The notes: a model not told the origin generated them from the letters alone. A stretch of DNA of 64,000 nucleotides from Amycolatopsis vastitatis (GCF_002234595.1 NZ_NMUL01000007.1:124001-188000); one strand, 5' to 3'; numbered from the stretch's first letter, positions 7,849 to 20,246 are shown. Numbers and translations are program-made.

Positions 7849-8477
7849 GGTGCGGTCGCCTTGACGAAGGTTTCGGCGATCTCCCGGCCGTACGTTTCGA
7901 CGTCCAACGAAGGGTCGGCCGCGTAGGCCGCCGCGACGCCGTCGACGGCCTGGGCGATCGACATCGCCATCACCTCGGGCGTGAACTCGCCGAACACGCC
8001 CTCGGCCTGGCCCTGCTTGAGCTGGCGGGCCAGGCCGTGCACGCGCAGGTCGTCGACCAGCACCTTCGTCATCACCCAGCCGTCGGCGTCGTCGGTGTTG
8101 GCGGCCAGTTCCGTCAGCGCCCGGACGCACTCCGGGTAGGCCCGCAGGAACGCGATGGACGTCTCGATGTGTGCCCGCAGGTAGCCGCGGCGGTCCGCGG
8201 GGTCGAGCGCGCCGCCGGTGCGTTCGGTGAGGAACCGGCTCTTCGTCTCGACGACCGTGCTCAGCACGGCCTGCATCAGGCCGGCCTTGTTCGTGAAGTG
8301 GTAGGAGATCAGCCGGGTGCTGCTGAGCCCGGCCCGCTCCTTGATCTTGGTGAACGTCGTCTGCCGGTAGCCCACGTCGGCGAGGACGCCGATGGTCGCG
8401 CCGACGATCTGCGCGCGGCGCGCGGCTTCGGTGACGCTGAGGCCCAGCTCGGCCATGAGATCGGGGTTTACTTGCAT
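7845..8477 (-). CDS. TetR-family transcriptional regulator
   Basis: This 210-residue repressor has an N-terminal TetR HTH at about residues 20-70 (RAQIVGATIGVLADVGYRQ, then FTKIKERAGLSSTRLISYHF) and a helical ligand-binding domain of unassigned specificity. The first ATG at 8475-8477 is used. A second in-frame Met eight codons later could also serve. The start codon lies inside a perfect palindrome, TTTACTTGCATGAGTAAA, with a further copy of the half-site upstream, pointing to autorepression. No obvious target operon is divergent from it. The gene converges on the thioredoxin gene with a 4-base overlap. Confidence 0.88.
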   Translation of the reverse strand: MQVNPDLMAELGLSVTEAARRAQIVGATIGVLADVGYRQTTFTKIKERAGLSSTRLISYHFTNKAGLMQAVLSTVVETKSRFLTERTGGALDPADRRGYLRAHIETSIAFLRAYPECVRALTELAANTDDADGWVMTKVLVDDLRVHGLARQLKQGQAEGVFGEFTPEVMAMSIAQAVDGVAAAYAADPSLDVETYGREIAETFVKATAP

Positions 8478-8505
8478 GAGTAAAAATTAACACGCCTGAG
8501 TAAAA
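8467..8505. promoter_or_regulatory. TetR operator candidate overlapping its own start codon
   Basis: The 18-bp perfect palindrome TTTACTTGCATGAGTAAA (8467-8484) contains the ATG of the minus-strand TetR gene. The half-site TGAGTAAAA occurs at 8477-8485 and again at 8497-8505, exactly 20 bases (about two helical turns) apart. This arrangement suits cooperative binding by two TetR dimers. Confidence 0.6.
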
Positions 8506-8593
8506 CTTGTCGACCGGGTTTACCTGGACAGTGGCCGGGTACGGCGAACGGCTCAAAGGCTCATCCGACCGTTGAGGCTTGCCGCGCGTCGCG

Positions 8594-8622
8594 TTGACCG
8601 GCACTGTCCGGGCGCTTACCGT
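8594..8622 (+). promoter_or_regulatory. Predicted vegetative promoter of the second merR gene
   Basis: TTGACC (8594-8599) and TACCGT (8617-8622) are separated by 17 bases, a good HrdB/SigA-type promoter. Transcription would begin near 8629 and give a leader of about 130 bases. That leader starts with a hairpin of stem CGCCACGGT/ACCGTGGCG (8637-8645 with 8668-8676). Confidence 0.55.
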
Positions 8623-8757
8623 CGAAGGAGGTAAATCGCCACGGTGTGATTCACGGTCTGGGGCCGGACCGTGGCGGTTGATCTCCGGTGGGTCCCGCTC
8701 CTGGGACTCCTCCGGCTGTCATTCGCCGGCCGCCTGGTCGGGCGAGGGGAGGCTTGC

Positions 8758-9336
<579 letters not shown>

Positions 9337-9384
9337 TCACCACTCCGGCGGACGGGGTAGGATTTTCCGTGCGGTCGACGAATC

Positions 9385-9598
9385 CGCGCGGGAGAGACCG
9401 AGCCTCATATTGAGCCCGGCGCCGAAGGAGCAAATCCTCCCCGGAACCTCTCAGGCACCCCGGACCGCGCGGACGAGACGCCTCTGGAAAGCGGGTCGTC
9501 AGGACACCACCTGGCGGCCCCGCCGACGGTGCAAGCCCGGCTCAACCTCCGGGCGAAACTCTCAGGCGCCCCTCGGGGTCAGACAGAGCGGGGAGGGT
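9385..9598 (+). ncRNA. Tandem glycine riboswitch
   Basis: Two glycine aptamer cores are readable. The first (about 9385-9495) has GGGAGAGACC, GCGCCGAAGGAGCAA, then CTCTCAGGCA and CTCTGGAAAGCG. The second (about 9497-9598) repeats the core as GGTGCAAGCCCGG and GAAACTCTCAGGCGCC. Two aptamers in series with a short linker is the classical arrangement. In many bacteria glycine binding switches on glycine-cleavage genes; here the RNA lies upstream of a VOC gene and then gcvP. I read no intrinsic terminator with a U tract, so control may act on translation or through Rho. Confidence 0.9.
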
Positions 9599-9606
9599 TT
9601 CCTCCG

Positions 9607-9649
9607 GGTTCGGGTGGGGGCGTGCTCGCGGAAAGCGCTCGCCCGAACC
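9607..9649 (+). promoter_or_regulatory. Hairpin after the riboswitch, possible expression platform
   Basis: GGTTCGGG (9607-9614) pairs perfectly with CCCGAACC (9642-9649), with further G/C pairing inside. It ends 37 bases before the VOC start codon. No T-run follows, so it is not a standard terminator. It may mask or expose the ribosome site depending on the glycine aptamers. Confidence 0.4.
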
Positions 9650-9686
9650 ATCCCCGGAGCTGCGGGCGGGCGCGATAGGCTGGCTC

Positions 9687-10085
9687 ATGCCCCTGAGCAC
9701 GTACCAAGTCAGAGCTTCGATCGCCGTGTCCGACATCGACCGGGCGGTCGCGTTCTACGAAGGCAAGCTCGGCCTGCGGGCACTGCAGTCCGGCCCCAGC
9801 GCCCACGTCGCCGACGGCAGCCGAACCTACGGATCCGGTGGCGGACCGGCCCTGAACGTCTACCAGTCCGTTACCGCCGGGAAGAGCCCGGCCACACTGG
9901 CGACCTGGTACGTCGACGACATCGACGAGATCGTCGACGAACTCACCTCGACCGGCGTCGAGTTCGCCCGCTATGACCAGCTCGAACACGACGCGAAGGG
10001 GATCACTGCCCGGGCCGGCGGTGGGCGTATCGCCTGGTTTCAGGACCCGGACGGCAACACCTTCGCCATCGAAGCCGACGTCTGA
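9687..10085 (+). CDS. VOC-family (glyoxalase/bleomycin-resistance fold) protein
   Basis: This is a 132-residue vicinal-oxygen-chelate protein. Two beta-alpha-beta-beta-beta modules are visible, with the family openings VRASIAVSDIDRAVAFYEGK and ATWYVDDIDEIVDELTSTGV and the close AWFQDPDGNTFAIEADV. Members bind metal or small ligands and range from glyoxalases to resistance proteins; the substrate is not evident. It is the first gene downstream of the glycine riboswitch and is followed 127 bases later by gcvP, so it may be glycine-regulated and co-transcribed with gcvP. Confidence 0.88.
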   Translation: MPLSTYQVRASIAVSDIDRAVAFYEGKLGLRALQSGPSAHVADGSRTYGSGGGPALNVYQSVTAGKSPATLATWYVDDIDEIVDELTSTGVEFARYDQLEHDAKGITARAGGGRIAWFQDPDGNTFAIEADV

Positions 10086-10212
10086 GAGGGCATGACCTCC
10101 GGTTGGCCCCACACCCCGCCCGGCGGGCTTCGCCCCCGGACCCCCTCGACCCCGCCGTGGACGGCTTCCGCTCTAAGGTCGGGTTGGTACGCACCGCGGT
10201 CGGGAGGCCTTC

Positions 10213-13089
<2,877 letters not shown>

Positions 13090-13139
13090 CCCCACGGCCG
13101 TCGGAGGCCCGCACAGGAACGCGAGGTAGGTTGACGCCC

Positions 13140-14075
13140 ATGGCGAGTGCGCACGGTCCTGATCGGACGTCCGTGGTCGTGACCGGCGGCAGCGGCTTCA
13201 TCGGCCGGGCCGTCGTGCGCGCCTTCCGCGACCGGGGTGTCCCGGTCACCGTCGTGGACCGGGTCCCGTTCCCCGAGGACCTCGACGGAGTCCGCGTGGT
13301 GACCGGCGACCTTCGCGAGGCCGCCGTCCGCGAGCAGGCCGTGACGCCCGAAACCGCGGGCATCGTGCACCTGGCCGCGCTGACGTCGGTGCTGAAGTCG
13401 GTCGAGCTGCCCGAGGACACCTTCGCCGACAACGTCCTCGTCACCCAGGAACTGCTCGAACTCGCCCGCCGCCACGAGGTGCCGAAGTTCCTCTTCGCCT
13501 CGACCAACGCGGTGATCGGCAACGTCGGCTCCGCGACGATCACCCCGGACCTGCCGCTGCGCCCGCTGACGCCGTACGGCGCCACCAAGGCGGCGTGCGA
13601 AATGCTGCTGTCGGGCTACGCCGGGGCGTACGGCATGACGACGTGTGCGTTGCGGTTCACCAACGTCTACGGTCCGGGAATGTCCCACAAGGACAGTTTC
13701 GTGCCGCGGATGATGCGCGCCGCGCTGACCGGCACCGGGGTCAAGGTCTACGGCGACGGCCGTCAGCGCCGCGACCTCGTGCACGTCGACGACGTCGTCC
13801 GCGCGGTCCTGCTGGCGCTGGGCAGCCGCTACTCCGGCCGCGCGATCGTCGGCGCCGGGCGCTCGGTGTCCGTGCTCGAGATGGTCGAGGCCGTGCGCGA
13901 GGTGACCGGCGCGGAGCTGCCGGTCGAGCACGTCGAGGCCCCGGCCGGGGAGATGCCCGCCGTCGTCGTCGACGTCTCGGCGAGCGCGGAGACCATCGGC
14001 TACCGGCCGGAGGTCTCGCTGACCGACGGCCTGGCCACGGCCTGGAAGTACTTCTCCGGCCTCGCAACGCCGTGA
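13140..14075 (+). CDS. NAD-dependent epimerase/dehydratase (SDR)
   Basis: This 311-residue extended SDR has the nucleotide-binding motif VTGGSGFIG at about residues 13-21 and the catalytic YGATK motif (Y-x3-K). It also has the FTNVYGPG and DLVHVDDVVRAV strings of UDP-glucose 4-epimerase-like enzymes. It most likely epimerises or dehydrates a nucleotide sugar in the cytoplasm; the specific sugar cannot be read. ATG at 13140 lies after GAGGTAGG and 50 bases after gcvP. Its stop overlaps the GTG of the glycosyltransferase fusion by 4 bases, which ties it to glycan synthesis. Confidence 0.9.
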   Translation: MASAHGPDRTSVVVTGGSGFIGRAVVRAFRDRGVPVTVVDRVPFPEDLDGVRVVTGDLREAAVREQAVTPETAGIVHLAALTSVLKSVELPEDTFADNVLVTQELLELARRHEVPKFLFASTNAVIGNVGSATITPDLPLRPLTPYGATKAACEMLLSGYAGAYGMTTCALRFTNVYGPGMSHKDSFVPRMMRAALTGTGVKVYGDGRQRRDLVHVDDVVRAVLLALGSRYSGRAIVGAGRSVSVLEMVEAVREVTGAELPVEHVEAPAGEMPAVVVDVSASAETIGYRPEVSLTDGLATAWKYFSGLATP

Positions 14076-16246
14076 CGACGTTCTTCAAGCGCCACTGGCT
14101 GCTCCTCCTGCTCCTCGTCCCGGCGATCACGCTCCGGGTCCTGACCTGGCTGGCCTACCGGCCCGCGCTGCTGTTCATCGATTCGTTCCGGTACATCGAC
14201 AACCTGCACGCCCTGCGTGCCGACCAGCTCGACCCGATCGGCTACGACCTGGTGCTGCGCCCGCTGCTGGCCGTCGGCGGGCTCGCCTGGGTCGCGGCGG
14301 TGCAGCACGTCGGTGGCGTGCTCATCGCGGTCGGGATCTACGGCCTGGTCCTGCGCCTCGGCGGACGTCCGTGGGTCGGCGCGCTCGCCGCCGCGCCGGT
14401 GCTGCTCGACGCGTACCAGCTGCAGATCGAGCAGAACATCATGTCCGAGGTGACCTTCGAGGCCGTGCTGCTCGGGCTCCTCTGGCTGCTGCTCGGCTGG
14501 GGCACCCCGGGCTGGAAGCGTGCCGGAGCCGCGGGACTCCTGCTCGGCTTCGGCGTGCTGACGCGGCTGATCGGGATTTCGCTCGCCCTGCCGCTGCTGG
14601 TCTTCCTGGTCACCGCCGGGGGAGCGTGGCGGCACGGGGCGGGCTGGCGCCGGGCCGGCATCGGCCTCCTGGGCCTGCTCGCCGTGCTCGTGCCGTATTC
14701 GGCGCGGGTGCACTCGGAGACCGGCAAGTGGGGGCTGTCCGGGCCGTCCGGGAACATGCTCTACGGCCGGACCGCCGCGGTCGCCGACTGCCCGAACCTC
14801 CACCTCGACCCGGCACTGATGGTGTTCTGCCCGGCCGAGCCGCGCGAGACCCGCCTGGTGGACAACTACACGCACGCCGACCTCGACCCGAACTGGCCGG
14901 GTCCGCTGCCCCCGGGTGCGGACAAGGCGGCGCTGGCGCACGAGTTCGCGATCGGCGTCCTGAAGGCCCAGCCCGGCGACGTCGCCGAAGCGATCCTGAA
15001 CGACTTCTCCAAGAGCTTCGCCTGGACGCGCGAACAGGACCCCACCGACGTCCCCCTGGACCGCTGGCAGTTCCAGCTCGGCTACCCCCAGTGGGCGGAC
15101 CAGTCGCTGATCGACCTGGTCACCCTGCAGAACGACGGCGTCGTCGCGAGTGTCGACCAGCCACTGGCGAAGGTCCTCCGCGACTACCAGCTCGGCGGCG
15201 GGTACGTCGCGGGAGCGGTGCTCGGCATCGGCGCGTTGCTCGGCCTGCTGACGGTGTTCCGCCGCAAGAAGCCCCTGGACCGGGCGCAGGCGGGCGCACT
15301 GCTCGCGGCGTCCGCCGGGCTCGTGCTGCTCTTCGCCTCCGCCGTGTTCCAGTTCTCCTGGCGCTACCAGCTCCCGGCGCTGGTGCTGCTGCCCGTGGCC
15401 GGGGCGCTCGGCTTCACGACGCTGACGTCGGCGAGCCGCAAGCGCCTCGCCGCCTTCCCCGACGACGTCGACCAGGGCGCGCTCGACGACTTCCGCAGCC
15501 GCCACCCCGACCTGAAGCCGGCTCCGCTGACGGTCGTCATCGCCGCCTACAACGAGGCCGGCGGCATCGGCGAGGTCCTGGAAAAGATGCCCGACCAGTG
15601 CCTCGGCATGCCGGTCGACGTGCTGGTGGTGGTCGACGGCGGCACCGACGACACGGCCGCGATCGCCGAAGACCACGGCGCGTACGTCTGCGTCGCCCCG
15701 CGCAACCGCGGCCAAGGCGCCGCGCTGCGGCTGGGCTACCACCTCGCGGCCGGATCCGGCGCCGAGTACGTCGTCACGACCGACGCCGACGGCCAGTACG
15801 ACAACAGCGAGCTGGAAGCGCTCGTCCGCCCGGTCGTCGAAGGCACCGCCGACTTCGTCACCGGGTCCCGGCGGCTCGGGCACGAGGAAGCCGACAGCCG
15901 CGTCCGGTGGCTCGGGGTGCGGGTGTTCGCGGTACTCGCCTCGGTCTTGACCGCACGCCGGATCACCGACACGTCGTTCGGCTTTCGGGCGATGCGGGCG
16001 GAGCTGGCGTGCTCGGTGCCGCTCAACGAGCCGCAGTACCAGTCGTCGGAGCTGCTGCTCGGCGTGACCGCGCGCGGTGCCCGCGTCACCGAGCTGCCGA
16101 TGAGCATGCGGCTGCGCAAAGCGGGCAAGAGCAAGAAGGGCGGCAGCCTCGTCTACGGCGCCAACTACGCCCGCGTCATGACCGGGACGTGGTGGCGGGG
16201 GTACGTGCTGCGCCGCGGCCGAACACGACCCGGTCGAGCAGGGTGA
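14072..16246 (+). CDS. Fusion of multi-pass GT-C-like membrane domain and GT2 glycosyltransferase
   Basis: This protein has 724 residues. Residues 1 to about 450 form a polytopic membrane domain of roughly ten hydrophobic segments with a large hydrophilic loop (about 215-340). It resembles lipid-carrier-dependent GT-C/PMT enzymes and contains an early acidic segment, FIDSFRYIDN. From residue 486 a soluble GT2 domain begins (LTVVIAAYNEAGG, then VVVDGGTDDT and the metal-binding VTTDADGQYD), resembling dolichyl-phosphate sugar synthases. The fusion would couple making a polyprenyl-phosphate sugar to using it outside the membrane. It overlaps the epimerase by 4 bases. Its last 71 bases overlap the opposite-strand gtrA-like gene. 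The sugar and acceptor are unknown. Confidence 0.85.
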   Translation: MTTFFKRHWLLLLLLVPAITLRVLTWLAYRPALLFIDSFRYIDNLHALRADQLDPIGYDLVLRPLLAVGGLAWVAAVQHVGGVLIAVGIYGLVLRLGGRPWVGALAAAPVLLDAYQLQIEQNIMSEVTFEAVLLGLLWLLLGWGTPGWKRAGAAGLLLGFGVLTRLIGISLALPLLVFLVTAGGAWRHGAGWRRAGIGLLGLLAVLVPYSARVHSETGKWGLSGPSGNMLYGRTAAVADCPNLHLDPALMVFCPAEPRETRLVDNYTHADLDPNWPGPLPPGADKAALAHEFAIGVLKAQPGDVAEAILNDFSKSFAWTREQDPTDVPLDRWQFQLGYPQWADQSLIDLVTLQNDGVVASVDQPLAKVLRDYQLGGGYVAGAVLGIGALLGLLTVFRRKKPLDRAQAGALLAASAGLVLLFASAVFQFSWRYQLPALVLLPVAGALGFTTLTSASRKRLAAFPDDVDQGALDDFRSRHPDLKPAPLTVVIAAYNEAGGIGEVLEKMPDQCLGMPVDVLVVVDGGTDDTAAIAEDHGAYVCVAPRNRGQGAALRLGYHLAAGSGAEYVVTTDADGQYDNSELEALVRPVVEGTADFVTGSRRLGHEEADSRVRWLGVRVFAVLASVLTARRITDTSFGFRAMRAELACSVPLNEPQYQSSELLLGVTARGARVTELPMSMRLRKAGKSKKGGSLVYGANYARVMTGTWWRGYVLRRGRTRPGRAG

Positions 16247-16685
16247 ACTTGACGACGAAGACCAGCGCGTAGCTCGCGACGTACACGCCGTCGACGAGCA
16301 CGACCCACCAGAAGTGCGGCAGGTCCGCCCGCGTCAGCAACGAGCCGGCCAGCGTCGTCAGGCCGATCGAGGCGAGCCCGCCGAGGCCGATCACGGCCAG
16401 GTAGGGCAGCAGTTCGCGGCGTACGCGCGGCCGCCCGGTGCGGCCCCAGACCCAGCGCCGCGTGACCAGGAAGTTCAGCACGGCGCCCGCCGCCCAGGCC
16501 AGCGTGCTCGCCAGCGCCGGCACGCCGCCGCCGGCGAGGACCGTCAGCAGGACGACCTGGCTGAGGACCGTGGCGGCGACGGACGTCGCCGCGGCGCGGG
16601 CCAGCCTGGCCCAGCCGCGGCGGCCTCTTTCGGACGCGCGAGTTTCCGTTGTGCGGGGCCGCACGCCGTTGGTTACGGTCGTCAT
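16176..16685 (-). CDS. GtrA-family membrane protein
   Basis: This 169-residue protein has four predicted membrane helices in the GtrA/DPMS_2 pattern: a basic N-terminus, then ATVLSQVVLLTVLAG, LAWAAGAVLNFLVTRRWVW, and two C-terminal helices with SYALVFVVKFTLLDRVVF. GtrA proteins are thought to flip polyprenyl-phosphate-linked sugars or to partner GT2 synthases. It converges on the GT-C/GT2 fusion with a 71-base 3' overlap and is divergent from the UDP-sulfoquinovose synthase gene. The location strongly suggests work on the same glycan. Confidence 0.88.
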   Translation of the reverse strand: MTTVTNGVRPRTTETRASERGRRGWARLARAAATSVAATVLSQVVLLTVLAGGGVPALASTLAWAAGAVLNFLVTRRWVWGRTGRPRVRRELLPYLAVIGLGGLASIGLTTLAGSLLTRADLPHFWWVVLVDGVYVASYALVFVVKFTLLDRVVFGRGAARTPATTSRS

Positions 16686-16802
16686 GCCCCCATCCTCCCC
16701 GCGGGCCCGCCGCGCCGCCGCGCGGCCCCCTCACGCATAGGAGATTCACAGGTCTTTGCCAGGTCCTCATCAGCACGTGATAGATAGCGTGCCTGTGGCT
16801 GA

Positions 16803-17978
<1,176 letters not shown>

Positions 17979-17988
17979 CGGTGCGGGA

Positions 17989-18025
17989 GGCGTGCGGGGT
18001 TCCCCTGCCCGGGAGCCCGCACGCC
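17989..18025. terminator. Hairpin between convergent genes
   Basis: GGCGTGCGGG (17989-17998) pairs perfectly with CCCGCACGCC (18016-18025), with inner TTCCC/GGGA pairing. It lies 10 bases after the sqdB stop and just before the 3' end of the minus-strand SnoaL-like gene, so it can terminate both. No T-run is present, as is common in high-GC actinobacteria. Confidence 0.7.
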
Positions 18026-18031
18026 GCCGCG

Positions 18032-18391
18032 TCAACCCGGCATCTTGTCCAGGAAGCCGTGCACCTTGGCGATCCGGCCGTCCGCGATCTCGACGACGTC
18101 GAACCCGATCGCGACCGGCTCGGCCCCGGGTTCGCCGAGGTACCACTGGAACCGCGCGAGGTGGTGGTGGGCGTCCGGCTCGGCGGGCAGGCTGAGCGTC
18201 AGGCCGCCGAACTGCTGCTGGGCCCCGGCCACGAACTGGTCGATCCCGTCGTGCCCGGTGGCGGCGCCGAACGGGTCGGTGAAGCCGGCATCCTCGGTGA
18301 AGACGTCGGCGACGAGGGCCCGCCGCTTGGCGTCGTCGGTCTCGTTCCACACGGCGAGGTACTGCTCGACGAGGCCACGGACGTCGGTCAT
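18032..18391 (-). CDS. SnoaL-like/NTF2-fold protein
   Basis: This 119-residue protein has the NTF2/SnoaL cone fold pattern: an N-terminal helix VEQYLAVWNETD, then FTEDAGFTDPFG, GHDGIDQFV and a final sheet ending ADGRIAKVHGFLD. Members are isomerases, cyclases or simple ligand-binding proteins; there is no evidence for a particular reaction. It is divergent from the XRE regulator, and the shared 157-base region holds an inverted repeat (18483-18513). The regulator therefore probably controls this gene. Confidence 0.85.
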   Translation of the reverse strand: MTDVRGLVEQYLAVWNETDDAKRRALVADVFTEDAGFTDPFGAATGHDGIDQFVAGAQQQFGGLTLSLPAEPDAHHHLARFQWYLGEPGAEPVAIGFDVVEIADGRIAKVHGFLDKMPG

Positions 18392-18482
18392 GGTGGTTCC
18401 TTTCGTTGGGGGACAACGGGTTCGTCGTCCTGCGCTGGGACCGACTCTGGCGCAGCCGCGGCGGCCCGTCGATTACGCGAGA

Positions 18483-18513
18483 GGTAATGCCGGGGCATTA
18501 CCCCGGAAGTAAT
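18483..18513. promoter_or_regulatory. Overlapping palindromic operators for the XRE regulator
   Basis: GGTAATGCCGGGGCATTACC (18483-18502) is a perfect 9-2-9 palindrome. A second dyad overlaps it: ATTAC at 18497-18501 with GTAAT at 18509-18513. This gives three TAAT-type half-sites in the divergent region between the SnoaL-like gene and the XRE gene. Confidence 0.65.
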
Positions 18514-18548
18514 GGCAGCGGTCCGGTGATCGCCGTAGCGTCGCTCGC

Positions 18549-19358
18549 GTGACGACTACAGTGCAGGCGGCCGCTCGGCAGCGGCCGGTCGGGGAACTGC
18601 TGCGGGAATGGCGTGACCGTCGCCGGATCAGCCAGCTCGACCTGGCGATCTCCGCGGACATCTCGACCCGCCACCTGAGCTTCGTGGAGACCGGCCGGTC
18701 CAAGCCGAGCCGGGACATGGTCCTGCGGCTCGGCGAGCACCTCGACGTGCCGCTGCGGGAACGCAACGGGCTGCTGCTGGCCGCCGGCTACGCGCCCGCC
18801 TACACGGAGAGCGGGTTGCCGGACCCCGAGATGTCCGCCGTCCGCGAAGCCGTCCGGCAGCTGCTCGTGAGCCACGAGCCGTACCCGGCCGCCGTCGTCG
18901 ACCGGAACTGGGACCTCGTCGACGCCAACGCCGGCACCGGGCTGTTCGTGGCCGGGATCGCGCCCGAGCTGACCACCAACGTGCTGCGCGCGACCCTGCA
19001 CCCCGACGGCATGGCACCGCACATCCGGAACCTGGGGGAGTGGCGCGGGCACCTGCTCGGCCGGCTACGGCGGCAGGTGAGCCAGACCGCGGACGCCGGT
19101 CTCGCCGACCTCCTGGACGAGCTGCGCGGCTACCCGTGCGACCAGCCCGTGCCCGAGGTGGAGGTCCCCGGACCGGGTGACATCTTCGTGCCGCTGCGGT
19201 TCCGCCACGAAGGCACCGACCTGACGTTCTTCAGCACGGTCGCGACGTTCGGGACCCCGCTGGACATCACCGTGGCGGAACTGGTGATCGAGTCCTTCTT
19301 CCCGGCCGACCCGCGGACGGCGGCTTATCTGCGCGAGCGGGCCACGCTGGTGGGATGA
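18549..19358 (+). CDS. XRE-family regulator with MmyB-like ligand domain
   Basis: This 269-residue regulator has an N-terminal Cro/CI HTH at about residues 12-70 (LLREWRDRRRISQLDLAIS, then STRHLSFVETGRSKPSRDMV) and a C-terminal MmyB-type ligand-binding domain starting near VSHEPYPAAVVDRNWDLVDAN. Such proteins occur widely in actinobacteria, usually beside a small oxidoreductase or NTF2-like gene they control. Here the divergent SnoaL-like gene and the palindromes at 18483-18513 fit that pattern. The ligand may be a fatty acid-like molecule, by analogy only. Confidence 0.9.
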   Translation: MTTTVQAAARQRPVGELLREWRDRRRISQLDLAISADISTRHLSFVETGRSKPSRDMVLRLGEHLDVPLRERNGLLLAAGYAPAYTESGLPDPEMSAVREAVRQLLVSHEPYPAAVVDRNWDLVDANAGTGLFVAGIAPELTTNVLRATLHPDGMAPHIRNLGEWRGHLLGRLRRQVSQTADAGLADLLDELRGYPCDQPVPEVEVPGPGDIFVPLRFRHEGTDLTFFSTVATFGTPLDITVAELVIESFFPADPRTAAYLRERATLVG

Positions 19359-19398
19359 TGGAGGTCCGCGCAGCATCCGAAGTGAGGATCACCGGTTG

Positions 19399-20175
19399 AT
19401 GGCCGTCCCTTCGCTCGCCTTGTCCGACGGAGTCCGCATCCCCCAGCTGCTGTTCGGCGTCGCGGGCCTGTCCGCGGCCGAAACCGGCCGCGCCGTCCGC
19501 ATCGCCCTCGACACCGGCTACCGCGGCATCGACACCGCGCCGGGGACCGAGGCCGCGGTGGGCGCGGTGCTGGCCGCGGCCGAAGTACCGCGCGAAGACC
19601 TGTTCGTCAGCGTGCACGTGCCGGCGCAGGGGTACGACACGGCCCGCCGCGCGGCCGACCAGGCGCTGACCGCGCTGGGGCTCGAGCGGGCCGACCTGTG
19701 CCTGCTGGACGGCACGAAAGGCGCCTTCACCGACACCTGGCGCGTCCTGAGCCGGCTGCGCGCCGACGGCCGGGTCCGCGCGGCCGGCGTGGCCGGGTTC
19801 GGCGTCGCCGAGCTGCGGCGGCTGATCGACGCGACCGGCTCGGTGCCCACGGTCAACCAGGTCGAGCTGCACCCGTGGCTGCAGCAGCTCCCGCTGCGGG
19901 ACTTCCACGCCGAGCACGGCATCCTGACGGCCGCGTCGAGCCCGGCGGCGAACTCCGCGCTGCTGGCCGACGAGACGGTCACCGCGCTCGCCGCGAAGTA
20001 CGGCAAGACGCCGTCCCAGATCGTGCTCCGGTGGCACCTGCAGACGGGCACGGTCGCGGTGGCGGCCTCGGTCACCACGACCCGGACCCGCGAGCACTTC
20101 GGGATCTTCGACTTCGAGCTGGCCGACGACGACCTCGCCGTCGTCGCCGAACTCGACAACGGCACCCGCGTCTGA
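19399..20175 (+). CDS. Aldo/keto reductase-like protein lacking the catalytic tetrad
   Basis: The 258-residue protein keeps the AKR barrel landmarks (GYRGIDTA, then REDLFVSVHV, GVAGFGVAELRRL, VNQVELHPW and GKTPSQIVLRWHLQ). Three of the four catalytic residues are gone. Asp is retained in IDTA, but the Tyr segment reads GTEAAVG without the usual Tyr. The Lys position (normally TTK or SSK) is SVH, and the active-site His (normally LIHWP) is LLDGT. It is therefore probably a non-reducing AKR pseudoenzyme, perhaps binding nucleotide or a protein partner. ATG at 19399 was chosen over the adjacent TTG. It lies 40 bases after the XRE gene and may be co-transcribed. Confidence 0.85.
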   Translation: MAVPSLALSDGVRIPQLLFGVAGLSAAETGRAVRIALDTGYRGIDTAPGTEAAVGAVLAAAEVPREDLFVSVHVPAQGYDTARRAADQALTALGLERADLCLLDGTKGAFTDTWRVLSRLRADGRVRAAGVAGFGVAELRRLIDATGSVPTVNQVELHPWLQQLPLRDFHAEHGILTAASSPAANSALLADETVTALAAKYGKTPSQIVLRWHLQTGTVAVAASVTTTRTREHFGIFDFELADDDLAVVAELDNGTRV

Positions 20176-20230
20176 TGCCGGGTGAGTGATCCGCACGTCC
20201 ACGTCGAGCGGAAGGTGGTGGAGTCCGGCG

Positions 20231-20246
20231 CCGCCGTCCGCGGCGG
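20231..20246. terminator. Small GC hairpin between convergent genes
   Basis: CCGCCG (20231-20236) pairs with CGGCGG (20241-20246) across the loop TCCG. It lies in the 101-base gap between the AKR-like gene and the minus-strand repeat-rich membrane protein gene. It is weak but correctly placed for a shared terminator. Confidence 0.35.

Noticed and set aside
8625..8681. Strong ribosome-site-like AAGGAGG followed by a mini-ORF of 11 codons upstream of the second merR gene
   Set aside because: The predicted transcription start (about 8629) falls inside the purine stretch, so it would not be in the RNA, and spacing to GTG is 12-14 bases.
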